DNA from: Nymphalis io
Taxonomy: Eukaryota > Arthropoda > Insecta > Lepidoptera > Nymphalidae
Direction of reading: 5' to 3'
NCBI RefSeq assembly: GCF_905147045.1
Contig: NC_065918.1
Span: forward strand, 310,001-374,000
Length of the DNA stretch: 64,000 bases
Under the pieces are notes generated by a model. The model was not told where the DNA came from. It was given only the letters and a program-made list of their open reading frames with translations, and searched no databases. This document shows, piece after piece, positions 1-14,200 of the stretch (its first letter is position 1; each line of letters opens with the position of its first letter). The position numbers and the translations under genes are program-made.

Positions 1-3000
1 ACCTCGAAAACAACTAAACCTATTTAAAAAAAATCTTTTACGTGCAGAAAGCTACGTTATCAGCGAGTAACGTAGCCTTCAAATATTAGAGAAACCTACG
101 AAAATTGCAATAATGTAACTCAAGGTGTCATTTTTTTCCTATAAAAGTCATTATTTGGCGAGCGCTGCGAAAACTATTGATGAGGCCTAAATTAATGTCT
201 TGCATGTTTATAGTGATTATTACTACCTACAATATAGTCCGCGAAGCTATATTTCTAATTATTATAGTTAAACCACAATAATTGTTTTTTTGTTAAAATA
301 TTTCAATAACATCTCGGGTAGAATCGAAAGATGACGTTCTTATCGAGATATTAATCCTCATGCAATCGAATAGCTTCATAATAAATGTTGATTATATACA
401 TGTATAATTATATACCTTTAAATTATTGGAATTGGAACTTTGATTTGACTGATATAATAACGCAACAAGTAAGAAAAATGTCGCGGTGTGAGCGAACCAC
501 GAATAGGGAGTGACAACAGTACGCTTTAGTCTATTATTTACATACACTTTTTATTATTTGTTAACTAGAAACAGTCGAATAGAACGTTTTTAATTTTTAA
601 TATTTTAGAACGAAGATTTTTACGCGGCTTATAGTAGTAGAGTGAAATGGCAGTAATCTTTATTACTGAGATAGTAGATAGTAGATAGTGCGCGCGATAA
701 TAGATGGCGTTATAATGTATAGATTTGATTTTATATTCACGTAAATTTCAGAATACGGAAAAATTTAATGTGAAAACCATTCAAATTTAAAAAAATACTT
801 AATAAGAGAAAAGGAAGTCATGGATAAATGTATAATGTTTTTGAAGTTTTATAAAATTCTATCGAACGTTGTAATGGCACGGTTATACTCAATAACTGTA
901 TATCGTTCGTTCATAGATGGAGCTCCAAGCAATAACAATTATCTTTTTTTTACATTTTAGTACTTTGCTGAAAAAAAAACGTTTACTAGTAAATTTAAAA
1001 GAATATATTTGTCGAGTAGATCATCATTAATCAAGCTGTTAATATTTAACTTATAGTGTACGCTGTTTTGTTTGTTTGAATCTTACAAATACTATTTTGA
1101 TGTTTAATTTATTGTTAAAATATTTAATTTACTGTGACGATATTGAAAATAAAATCCGTTTCTGAATCAAATTTAATAAGTAAAACTTAGTTCCATTTGA
1201 ATTCTATAAGAAGCGCCACCGATGAACAGAGTTAAAATATTATTAATCGTTATATTACTTTTTTATATAATTAGTCAGCGTTATATATAAAGTTACAGAG
1301 AAGATTATCAAATACATAGAAACAACTAGTCGACGTAGTAAACCAAAGTCGTCAAATTATTTAAACCAGCGGTACTCCACCTGCGGCCCGCCGGCCTTTT
1401 GTGGTCGGCCCACTTGATGTTACTTTATGGTTTACGAATTTATTTCTCAAAAAAAGAATACAATTCTCTTTAAATATTTGACGAAACAAGATTAACATAC
1501 TTAAATATTATATATACAACATACGGACGGTATACAAAAATAAAGAACAACTAATTATAATCTTTACTTAAAATAATGTGGTAATGGTAAAAAATACTTT
1601 ATTTTAAACTGTTTTAAATTTCAAAGGTTTTTATTAACATCGTTCGAAAATTCCGTTTACAGTTGTTTCATATAATTGTAAGACTCCCGAAACCTAAAAA
1701 ACCATTACCTAAATACTTTGATTGCGGCCCGCGACACCTATAAAGAAAAGGTTCAGTATTGTTGATTTTAACCATCCATTTTGCCCAAAGAGTTGAGTTC
1801 ATTCAAACCGTCATTAAAATAGAAACAATCAAAGCGCCAGTAGTTTCTAAGCATCCAAAGTATTCAGAAATATGGAACACACTCTGAAAACGAACCTTAT
1901 CGGAATACATTTTAAGTACACATCACATCGTTGGGTATTTATGACATATTGTAATATTTCTGACAGCAAAAAATCGGTTGACTTTAAAAGTGGGTACAGC
2001 TAGTTAGTATTTTATGGTGTGCTGTAGAGTCCTCGATGGTGGGCACCAGACGTCTTTCAATTTCAAATTACATTTTAGTGACGGTTTAAATGAACTCATA
2101 TATTTGACGATTTTCGCGCTACGATATTTTTTGGGCAAAATTGATATTTTTTTAATAATTTGACTACACTGTTTGTTAGTGATCACTAGCTGTTTCTATG
2201 TATTTGATAATCTTGTCTGTTACGTTACATAGGAAGCTGATAAATCATCTCGAGTTATGTAAAATAAAAAAATGAAATATGAAACGATATTTCAAAAAGT
2301 ATTTAGCAGTAATTTAATTTGTCTGTTTTAATAGAAGTTGTTAGTTTCTAATTAAGCGAAAGTCGTTTTAAATCAATTGTAAAGCAAAATAGACGCGTTT
2401 GCATCACTGGAATTGTAAAAGGACGACCTGTGTTATCGTAAAAAAATTAACTTAGTGAAGTTGACTTTTTTATATATAACTAATTAATAAAAAATGTTTA
2501 GCGGAATTTATTAATTTAAATCGTTACTTAACATTTTTGCATTAAATAAATAATAATAAATAACAAAACATACAAAAATAACGTAAAATATACACACGAG
2601 CGAATAAAGTATGGCAGTGGAGAGGACCGCGTAATCTTAATCGTTTAAATTGAGCTATCTATAGGGCCGTTTACATTTTCACACTAAATAAAGTCTTGGG
2701 CGGTCGTCGTTGACCCTTCCGGTACAAGAAATTACCGTCCATACTCAGTTTTTTCTCACTATTCAAAATGTATTATAATGTTGAATCAAAGTACAGATTT
2801 TTGTTTTAAGTTCATATCTCTCTACGTGCGAGTGAGACGACAGACGACGAGATTACAGAGGAATGTTTTTACGTTTATATAATATATTTATACTCATGTT
2901 TTGTTTTTATTAAACCCCATACATTTAATTTGTAACAAGCAGGTAGGTTCAAAATTAATTGATCATTTAATATTGCTTTAGTTGACCTATGATCAATGTT

Positions 3001-5196
3001 AACAAAAATTGTTATCGGTTACGATTGTGATAATTAGTGTGATTTGAAAATAATTATAGGATCAAACGTAACTATGTGACCGAGGGAAGCGGCTTCGACC
3101 GTTTACGGTCACTCACACCTTTACTTTTACTTTAACGAATGTCGTATCTTCGCACGGTCTCACAGGTGCGGCCGATCCTCTAAAATGTTTTAAAATTGTT
3201 GCCCGACCTGGTGGCGATGCATATATCACGTAATGATCGATAACTTGTATTAATTATTGGATACTTGCATGCACTTTATCATTCGCATGGTATATTGAAT
3301 ATTAGTTTTGTGTCTCGATGTTGTGTTTATATGTTGTTATCAATGTTTTTTTTTAATTTCATGTATTTATGTATAGTTAAATTAAAAAAAAAAACAGTTT
3401 TTTACGGCCTCATTAGAATATTTCGAGGATTATCTATATTTACCGAGTTGGAAATAGTTATCATAAGATATTAGAACCGGAGCGAAAGAGGCTTCTTGAT
3501 GCACGTAATTAGTGATATTCTATCCTCCAGTCATCCTTGTCCAGAACAACCAAAAGGGAACATAGTATACATCCCGAGGGGTTCGTTTCGGATTTACATA
3601 CATTTTTAGAATTAGACACAGTAAAGGAGAGATGACGGATCTGATTCGAGCAACCCTGCATTCAATTGAATACTAAATGAGTACTTACGGAGAATGTAGG
3701 TAACACCGTTTGGAAGGATGCTCAAGACTGAACAGGTCAAGTTTATGAAAACATGATGCCTTCTTGTGTCTGTCACAAGTAAATGGGATGGATTGCAACT
3801 GTCAATTACTATTGAGTGCTTTCGATCCGAGATGAGAAAATACATTAAAGTCCTCCTGGATTATGAGGCATCTGATTTGTTCGATCGCCAACTATCAGGC
3901 ACATTTATATTTATAGAACATATTTGTCACTGGCAATAATAAAGTATACATAAAAAACCTGTTTTAATTGTTGCTACAAATGGTTGGCCATGGTAGTCCT
4001 TTCAAAGCCCCGGCTAGCGACGAGCTGGCGAGTATGATTTCTATTTGATTTGCTCATGTTGCAGACATTATTAATTACGATAATAGTACCAAAATAAACA
4101 ATAAAGATCGCGTCTGCCACCATGGTGGCACTACATTGTTCTAATGGCATTGCGAAAGCTAAATAGATAGTCTGCCTATAGGTTCTCTCTGCGTTGTCAA
4201 TTTACATCGCTTCAAAAATTATAATAAGAGTACGTTTTATAATTTACCCATGTCTGCGTATACTTTTGTCTGAAAATCGGACATTTAAAAAGTTCGAACA
4301 ATTTTTGAAAAAATTACACTTGCGCCAATTATTAAGCAAAAATCTACGGCTAAAAATAGCAATATTTAATGTCAGAGGTCTTTCTACTATATTTGTACAG
4401 CGCAGTGAGCCAAATGTCTGCTATTTTTCTCGATTTCCATTAGTTATGACAAATCAAAGTGAATTCTAACAACCGCGAGCAAATTACTTAGTAGAGCATT
4501 TTTTTTAATTATCTCAACTACGTCCTGCCGAAATGCAGAACCGTGGCTTTTTTTATTTTTCGCATGATTTTGGCTATCAGCCATTAGCAAATAATTTAAA
4601 ACTTTTTTTAAATTTTACAAATAAGAAGCTTTGTAACTCAGTAGCAGCGACACAGGGCTCTCACTAACTGAACTAAATTGATTATTTTTTGATCTGAACC
4701 CTAATCTTTATTAAAATTGTAATATGAGTTAATCATACAAAAATGCTCGCAGCTCTATGCTAGCCCTAGGTTATCTTGAAAATTTAGATTTTAATATAAA
4801 TACATTGTAATCACAATTAGAACATTTAAACAGTCACGTTTTGACCGTTTTAAAAACCTCGTGTTTTTTATATAACATAGATTTTTTTAAAAATTATTCT
4901 TAAAAATTTAACAAATAAATAACATTTATCATACCAGTGTACATAAGTTACAATTTTTATGTTTTTTCTAATTTTATTATTTTTTTAATTATTTGTGGTG
5001 CCGTGGGATGAGAAGAAGATGACTACAATAAATGTTTTGAATGAAACCAAATAACAAGTAGAATTACAACAAAAAATAACACCGCTTACACCAATATATC
5101 CATACAATACAAACAAACAATACCTTCCACAGAGGTCAATTCAATGAAGTATTTCTGGCGTAAAAATAACTAAAAGTTGTTTGTTCCTATTTTTAG
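1..5196. other. Upstream noncoding region
   Basis: AT-rich DNA with stops in every frame and no convincing exon apart from the hAT-like relic listed separately. The downstream zinc-finger gene has a splice-acceptor-like sequence ending in AG at 5195-5196, just before its start codon. Its promoter and one or more untranslated first exons should therefore lie here or further upstream. The stretch around 3060-3190 is richer in GC and contains a CAG|GTGCGG donor-like site, so it is the best place to look for such an exon. I cannot prove one. Confidence 0.5.
1367..1761. mobile_element. hAT-like MITE relic
   Basis: The left end begins CAGCGGTACTCCACCTGCGG and continues into CGGCCCGCCGG. This resembles the 'CAG-GGTTCTCAACCTGCGGCCCGC' style of hAT terminal repeats. 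The right end holds GCGGCCCGCGACACCTAT and then AAAAGGTTCAGTATTG, which resembles the matching inner GC block and terminal repeat of such elements. The span is about 395 bp with no transposase coding. The expected 8-bp target duplication is not visible, so the relic is old or the borders are slightly off. Confidence 0.42.
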
Positions 5197-5215
5197 AATT
5201 CTGGAACTGACCACG

Positions 5216-8200
5216 ATGAGTACGGGTGAAGATGAACCATCGTCTGGTTTAAATGGAAGGTTGAGACCGAGAAAATCTACCATCCCCAGTCCATTAACAA
5301 CCACGAATATACGCAAACCGGACTCCAAATCTGCTCAGGACAAACCTAAAAAAACTACTACCCCGTCCAAAGTTTCTCCAAATAAACTTGATGATCTCAC
5401 TGACAAGTCTGATTCACCTGCTCCGCAAATTCTTTGCAATTACTGCGATAAGTCTTTTTCTTCTAAACAAGCTGTCTCTAAACATATTCGACGCATTCAT
5501 ATTTTAAGTTCAAAGCAAGATAATGTCATTAACTGCTTGTTTTGTAACCACTCGGAAACTGACTCTAACGAAATTATTCGGCACATGGTCGATAATCATC
5601 CAAATCAATATTTCGCATGTTATGATTGTCACACTAGATTTCCTTCTACTTCAGAACTAGCAGAGCATAAGCTTAACGTATGTGAAAATCCTAAACTACC
5701 ATATCGTAATAAGTTGCGTCAGAAAACTACGCCAAGAAAGAGCCAAAATGTTCGGAACATTAATGATAGAGAATTTGAAAATGATGAAAAAAATTATTCA
5801 GGACATGCTTTTAACGGTATCGTTATATCATGTGAACTTAAGCCTACACATCCTCACGATCCAATCGATATTGAAGATAACATCACGACGAATTTAATAC
5901 TGCCACCGGGAAAAAGTTTGGGTAGCGTCAACGTTATCGAAAAGAATGCAATTATCGTTCTAGATGATTTGCAGTGGAACAAGAGGATACCCCCCAATTT
6001 CTCTTTTCATAACACAGATGCTGATCAAATACTATCTAGACTGGGAGTAGTCCACAGATCACCGAGGACAGGAGAAAATACTAAAAAAGACTGGTTAAAG
6101 CATATTGATGATTCAAATCAAAAATTTGAAAAATGTTTTGATACCAGTTTCTACTCAAAGGTAGCTAGCAATGTTCAAGAGAATTTAGCTAAGTTTCTCG
6201 ATGGTTCTTTTAACTTTAACCCGGACGCGGAAAACACTATTAAAACTAGAAAAGCAAAAAATAGTGTTGCTATTAATACAGTAGAAGGATTTCCTATTTT
6301 GTTGGCTTCTGATCAGTTCTCTAGGAACGTTTTTGACGGCTATATGCCAAGAAGCATTGCACCAAAGCATAAATGGAAATGGGACAATCTTGAAAGTGAC
6401 AAAAACTTAATGAGTCCCGAACAAATAAAGCGCGACTCTCACACTAACAATTGCATTATTACGTTGGTTTCCAGCTTAGACATATGGACTCAACTTTGTA
6501 TGCGACGTAAATTTGAAGAAAAATTTACCACCTCACCCGTAGAAAAAGGAATCGAAAAACAAAGCATTATTGGAAATGAATTGAAAGAAATATTAGAGAG
6601 CAGAGAACTTCCAACTTCATCTTCTCAGGTAGTCAACTATACTAGCCCGACATTCCGCACTCATGATAGCTTAGACTTTCCTGCTTCTCTCGGCTTAGTA
6701 CCAAATGTACCGAACTTTGATATAAAGCCAGCGGTTCTAAGCGGAGAGTGGGTGAGGCCGCGTTGCTATGTTTGTTGTGCTTGTGGAGCGCAAACTCATG
6801 ACTCTAGAGCTCTCTCGTCTCATATTTCTACTCAACATGCTAATGCGCAAATACAACATTATGAAATAGTTGGTGAAGTTCTATTAAATTCGGATATCTT
6901 AAAGCATTTGTATGTACCTCCGAGTCAGCTCAATAACAGAACTCGACCTCTTCGAGGATTTAGAGAGTGTACAAAATGTAGAAAAGGAGTATCCTTGGAA
7001 GATCTGCATCAGCATATGCTAGACTGTGCTGGTGACACACCAACTGTGCGAAGAAAATGTAGATATCGTCCATTTGGTGTTCGAAAACGTCGTCCTCGTC
7101 TTCCGGATAATACTATACGACAAGAAATGCGTAAAGATATTCCTCATTCTCGGCATAACAGGAAATCACATATGAGACCTAGACCTAAAGTCAGAACTGA
7201 AGTTGGAGACGGTAAGTTTTGTTTGTTAAGTTATAGTAATATAAAGTGTTTTTTTTTTTACTTTATATTAATATGTTCAAATTTCAATGAGCTGAGATGG
7301 CTCAGTGGTTTGGGCGCTTGATATATCAAGATACATACGACACTTAACCTTAATCTTATTGTGATAATTTACTTTTATAATTCATCTCGTGTTCAGCGAT
7401 GAGGAAAACATTGTGAGGTCACATCCAAGTTGCACATTTATTTTCACTTAAATTCTGTGCATTTATCAAGCCGCGTTGGAACAACTTTTTGGAATAAACT
7501 ACTGTAGTAGGCCATTAAAAAACTGTTAGTAATAATGTAAAATAACATTATTACGGTTATAAATTGAAAAGACGTCAATATGACGTAAAACACTTGATAA
7601 TATTACTTTTTTTTTCAGCTGAGACTATAAGAAAAATGCTGGCAGATTTACCGGCTAAACGTCATCGAGCTATGGTAAATCCCTTAAGTCCTATTTTACG
7701 TCCTCGAAGAAAGCTTAATAAACAAAGGCCAAAAATGGTTATTAAGAAAAGAGCGATCGATGATATGATAAAAAAACCAAAATCGAGTGAATTGCCGCCA
7801 CCGAGTAATTTTAATAATGAAGACACTCAAAACAATGCGTGTAATACGAAGAAACCTGACAATAAAACTCTTCAACTTATAAAGAATTCGGCACTAGGAA
7901 CGTTAAGCCATAAAAGTTCTTTGAACAAAAAAAATCCTGTCAATAAACATAGAAAAAAGGACTTCGTAACTAAAGAACCAGAATCTGTTGGAAATGACGG
8001 AACTTACGGAAATGGGGAAACTGACGGAAATGGTGGAACTGGCGGAACAGGTGGAACTGGAGGGACTGGTGGCACTGACGGAAATGATTCAACCGACGGC
8101 AATGATGGATCCGAAGGAAATGATGGAACCGACGGAAATGATGGAACAGACGGAAATAATGGAAATGATGGGAATTATGGAAATTATGGAACTGGTGGAA

Positions 8201-11200
8201 GTGGAGGAAATGACGGGAATGGCGGAAATGGCGGTAAAGGAAATGGTAAAGCTGATAGACTAACGGAGTGCCCAGACCTACCTGCACAACCTTCAGAAAG
8301 CGAAGAAAATAAACAAATAAATCAAAAGTCCACTTGCAATAATAATTCGGAAAGAATTATTATTAACGACGGCTCATATATGTCACGAGAACACGGAAAT
8401 CGTAGTGGATCGAACAGCAAAGACGACCAAAATCCAGGTTGTAGCGGCCGAAATAGTAATTCACGAGACTCTTTTGCGCCGTCTCAAAATGTTCCCTTAA
8501 AGCATTCTATTGCTCGCTTAACTGCAAGCTCTGAGACCCATGATAAGTCTGTTCAATTTCACCATTTATTCTTAGTCCAACAAGAATGTAATAATGTTAA
8601 TCAACACTTGCCATCGGGGCAACGAATGCTTTTTGAAAATGAAGCTGTAGTAACTAAGTTAGACAAACCTCCTTTACATTTCAATCATTCAGAAATATTA
8701 GATTCCCAATGTTTTCAACGAAACAAATTAAACAAACCCCGTAAAGGATTAAACGATTGTATAGCCATGTTAAGAAATAAGTTAGTAGAACCAATTTCGA
8801 ATATTTTACCAGGACATGTATCAGTACAATGTGGCAGCGACGAGCCATTAGGGCCAGAACCAGTTGTGATCGAGCGACGACATTCAACTTCTGATTCAAA
8901 TATACAATCTGCACAAAGGTCTTTACAACTGTTTTATCCCAATACAACTGTGGAAGATACTACTTTAAGCTATGACACGAACAGCCGTATAACACGTCGA
9001 TCTTCAGCACGACAGGGACATAGTTCCCGCCGAGAAAAAATTATGGATGTTCAACCAAATAACGATTTTATGTATTGGAATCAATTTTACTATAATAAAC
9101 AAACGTTACCTACTAATAAAAGCAGCCAAAGGTACAATAAACGTGAATCGACTCGTCGAAGATCTGTTGTTTCAACAGAAGATTTATTACTACAACATGC
9201 AATGAATTTAGAATTATTGGCTAAAAGTAATAGAAATCTTAACAATATTACTGATTACCAATTCCCCAATATATCAACAAACATACCAATACCACAAAAA
9301 ACATCAAGAAAAAGTCGTCAAGATGGACCTAGAACGAGATCTACTTCTAATAATAGTATGACAAAACCGAAAAATAAAGCTACGCCAAGGACACGCCAAA
9401 AAAAAGTTACAGATTTAAACACTTCTCAAGGGAATATTCATCAAAAAATATCAGATGTCGAAACTCAGTATATAAACAAAAGAAATGAAAGACATTTTGA
9501 GCATGGCACAATTATTAACAATATAAGTTCAACAACTGAAAAAAGTGATCATTATTATGTTCAAGAGAGGATAGAAGATAAAACAAGTGAACTTGGTGTG
9601 GAAAAAACAATATTACATTCAAGTGATATGTCAGAAGAGCAGCCGTGCTCAAACATGTGTCAAAATATGCCCATAATTCAATACGCCAACGACTATGATA
9701 CACTTCCTGTTCATTATAATATGCACATAAATTCAGAGTCAACAACACCCCTTGACCTCTCAAACAAAACAGCTAGAGTGGAAGATTCGCGACAATACGT
9801 AACAGAAGAACCATACTGTGAAGGAACTTATGATATTTATGAGACTTTAGATTTATCTAATAAAAATATGAATACTGTACCAGAAAAAGAACTTTGCGTA
9901 AATAATGATGAAGTAGTAGACTTACGCGTTAATAATAGTTCTCAGTTGTTGCCATCACACTCGACAACATCATTATCAGAGTTAAGAAGCGATCATTTAG
10001 AAGACAACGCATCAGCTTTCTCTTATGGACACCCCGAAAGATGGGCATTTGAACCAGATGATTGTTTACCAACAGATTTATCTATGAGAAGGAATGGTAT
10101 ATTGACGGATTCTTATGAAAAAAGACGGCCTTATACAAACGACAATACTGTAGAAATTAATATAATTGAAGATTTATCTCACCCAACTAACCATGTACGT
10201 GAAATGTGTATAATTGCTCCACAAAGAGAGGACTTTGATATTGAAGAACCCACTGATTTATCAATTCGTAGAATCGAAAGTAGATCGAATAATTTTAGTG
10301 ATTGTATTTCACAAGAACAACATATTCGCTTAAATGATTGTTCAAATAACATCAACAAACAATCAGGCCATCATAGTGAAGAAATTCCAGCTGATTTGTC
10401 TACTACAAATAAAGAAACAATGCATAATAATTATTATTTAGATAAGCAAAGAATGCCTCAATATTTAGATGCAGCGGTTTCAAATAACCATGATATAGAA
10501 CCTGTTATTGATGGTATAGGCCCACAAGGAAACTTAAATTCCATGGAATCAGGACAAATTATAAGCGCTCATTACAATCTTACAGCGCGAGTTCCAGTTC
10601 AAGCAGCTGCATTAGAACCTCGAAATATCATCACATTTTCTAATCCCTTATCAAATGAAACAAAAAATATGTCTACAGCAGACTTAGTATCCGCATCTGT
10701 ACCATGCGACTTACCAATATCGATTAATTGCCCATCGATAAACGAATGTGGTAATCGCAATGATGTAACTTACTTAATTACAGATATGCCATTAAGCTTA
10801 TCCACTAAAAATATTGATGAGACTAAAGTTTGCGGCCTAATGCGTCGTGAATTTGTGCCTAGCCATTATGAATATGAAAATACTACGGCAACTAGTACGT
10901 TTTCGCAAATTAAAGAAGCAGAACCCGCAAGTACAAACATGAATACCAACCTAAGTGTTACGTCTAAAGCCTACACACAAGTTCGGCCAGTTAATGAAAC
11001 ATCTGTCCTTCGTAAATCAAGTTCTACACCTATGGGACATAAATCTAATAACATTAACAATAGAAAGTTATCTTGTGAGAATGAGTTATCAAAGGAAAAA
11101 AGTCCAGTTCCTATTTATAGATTAGATATGGAAAATTGTAATATAGACGCTATAAAAGAAAATTACAATAAAACCAATTTAGATCAGGATCCAGAAACAG

Positions 11201-14200
11201 CTAAAAAGATAGCAATGTTACCCAAAGAGCTCGTAGAAATTTTAGGGACAATGCCTGCAGATCATCGCATTCAACTTCTGAATGTTTTGCCTCAATATGT
11301 ATCATCATCAACATCACCTGTGTTGTCCCAAAACACTGGAAGTGTAACACATGACTCGACTTGTCTTTCTGCTAATTCTTCATCGTCTTCACTTGTAAGC
11401 AATCTGGCAGAAAATGACATCAAATCATCTGAAAATGTACCTTTATTACCAAACCAAACTACGTCTTCTCAAATTTTACAATTTGTTGAAACATCACCGA
11501 CAGCAGTTACGAGTTCTATACTATTAACACCACCTACACCTCAACTGTCAGATCGCCATTCAAATCAATCCCATGAAAATAATGAAATTAAATCTATAGA
11601 ATATCGAAGAAAATCTAGAATTTCAACAGATGAACAAACTCCACACAAAAACATTATTAATGAAAATTTTAATGCTGGATCACATCCAACAGCATTAGAT
11701 GAATATAATCGCCAAGACCGCATAATTGATTTGACCGGTGATGAGTTTTCATCAGAAGTTCCTGATGTTTCGTATAATACGGAACCATACACGAAATTAA
11801 CTCGTCCCACAAAAGACATGCCAAGTTCAATAGCGGCTCCAAAATCCATAGCAATAAAGACGAACAGTGACAAAACTGCAAGTCTGAGGGCAGTACGTAT
11901 TAAAACTTCATCTGAAAGACAAAGAACGGTTTTAACTGAAAATACACTGGCGAAGAAACATGTTGATAGTACCTCACATTTAGCTGAAGAAGAACTTCAA
12001 AATAAATGTTCCGAAATAACTATTGCTATGGCTATCCAACAAGACGAAATAAGTAGCACACAACAACGTCCAGCCATAAAAAAGTCTACGACACTACCGA
12101 ATAGTGATTTGTATCCAATAGAACGCATTTCAAATAATGTACAAATGCCAGTAGATAAAAAAACAGAAGAAAATGATTACGATGTCAGTTTTAGTTTACC
12201 TGAAAAACAAAATGTAGTAACTTCGTCTCTCTTGAAGGATACTCATTGTAATTTGAAAGATGAAATAATAACAAAAGACAGTATGCACCTGGCTCTTAAC
12301 AATAATTCATCAAAATTACCCATGACGGTAAATGCGATTGATGTAAGATTTTCAAATAATACTGCAAAAGATTACTGCTCACGCTCAAAAAAGCTTGATG
12401 GATTACTAAAAGACAAAAATGTGACTAAGACTGAAGGTTTAATATCGCTTGGGTCAAAAAAGGAATTTACCGTAGAAGATGATGATTCTGAAGATGATGT
12501 TACGTTAGCTGTTATAGTAAAACAAAAACATCGTAGCTTAAATTCATCTCGCAGTGATCAAACATTATGTGAAAAAGAGAATACTAGAAAAGAAGTTCCA
12601 ATGTCATTAGATAATTCATCGTCTGACCAACAAAACCAAGTGTTGCCTAATAAAAATGTATCTCCTAAAATGGGAAGTTTATGTACATCACAACTGCCGA
12701 ATTGTTCCACTGATACCACAAATAACTTAAAATGTAATGAAAATGAAACAAAATTACCTGAATTATTTTCTAGAAAAAAAGGTAGAAAAGGCCGTCGCTT
12801 TAATATTATAGAAAGCACCAACTATGTGGAGCATCAAGGGTCATCGTGTAGCAAAGAAGCAGAGAGCAAAGATGAAATTAATAAAGAAAATAATATTTTT
12901 ACGGAAAATGAAGTAAATGTGGAAGTTATCGATGATTCAATTAATACAGAACCAAGTGAACCAAATACTGTTCGACCAACGTCAATTAATATCAGTGTAG
13001 AAAGTGAGAAAGAAGTTATTTCTGGAGAAAAAGCTAAAGTAACGCAAGAGTCTGATTGCCTTTCTTCCGATAACCTTTACAAAGTTGAACCAAATACAAA
13101 AGCAAATATTGAAAGTGACCAACACGTTAGAGATGATTCAAATGAAAATAAATGCTCAAAAACATCTGCTCATACAAAAGGTGGTGCTGTTGAAGCTGTA
13201 GAGAGTGATAGAGTTTCTTTAAAAAATGTGCAAATAACAGAAAAGTGCAAAAGATCTCTTTATTCAGACCAGTGTCATAAAATAAATGAAACTCAAATAA
13301 TTGACGAAAAAAATCATCACGCTGATGTTGTTAAAATTATGGAGCCAAAAATTATATCTCATAGCACAACAGCTGTGGAAAATTTTGTAGAAAATAAAAG
13401 TGAAACCGAAAAAGACGATATGAATCTGACACCGTTACGACGAAGTAGACGAGGAAAATCATTGTTTATTGATAGTAGATCTATTTTGAATGAAAATACT
13501 TTGATTGCTGATAACACTACTGAACAAAGGACTCCATTAACAAAAAAACAATTAATTTTTTCGAAACTTTTACAAGACGAAGAAAATCATAAAAATCCTT
13601 TTTTGACTACTACATCTAATCAACCAATTTCTGAAGCTGTATCAAAAAGCCTTAATGAAAATAAACCTGATAATAATCGTGATAGTGAATTCAATAAATA
13701 CGATGCCGATGAAATCAAATGTAATAAAAGAAAAAAATCACCACAATCTAAGAAGAGATTGAAAAAGAAAAAGTCAGTGACGAATATACTAATAACTAAT
13801 CAAGATCCAGAAGAGCAAGATGCTAATAAGAAGATAAAAAGCCTAGAATTAAATGATACAACACCTGATAGCAAGATGTCGCCAATTTTAGTAACATCTC
13901 AAATAAATCCATTAAGCAAAAAAAATGTAACTACAACCCCAACAGATCAAACAGGTGATGACGGTGATATTCAAAGTACTGTTATTACAAAAAAAACAAT
14001 TGAAAAACGAAAATCTGATTCTCCTAATAGAGATGAATCACTATCAATTTCGAAACTAAAGAAACCTAAATTAAATGATGAAGTTACAGTAGTGTCGCAT
14101 ATAGAATGTAAAAAGGATATAATAATTTCTGAACCTGAAATAAAACTAAAGAGAAACAAGGATTCTTCGCCTACAGCAGTTACCACGCGGATCACAACAT

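Noticed and set aside
4194..4469. 91-codon frame
   Set aside because: No ATG at its start, no family resemblance and composition like the surrounding noncoding DNA.
7970..8287. Overlapping open frames on both strands (105 and 91 codons)
   Set aside because: They lie in the Gly-X-Y coding repeat. A repeat with a period divisible by three keeps other frames open without selection.
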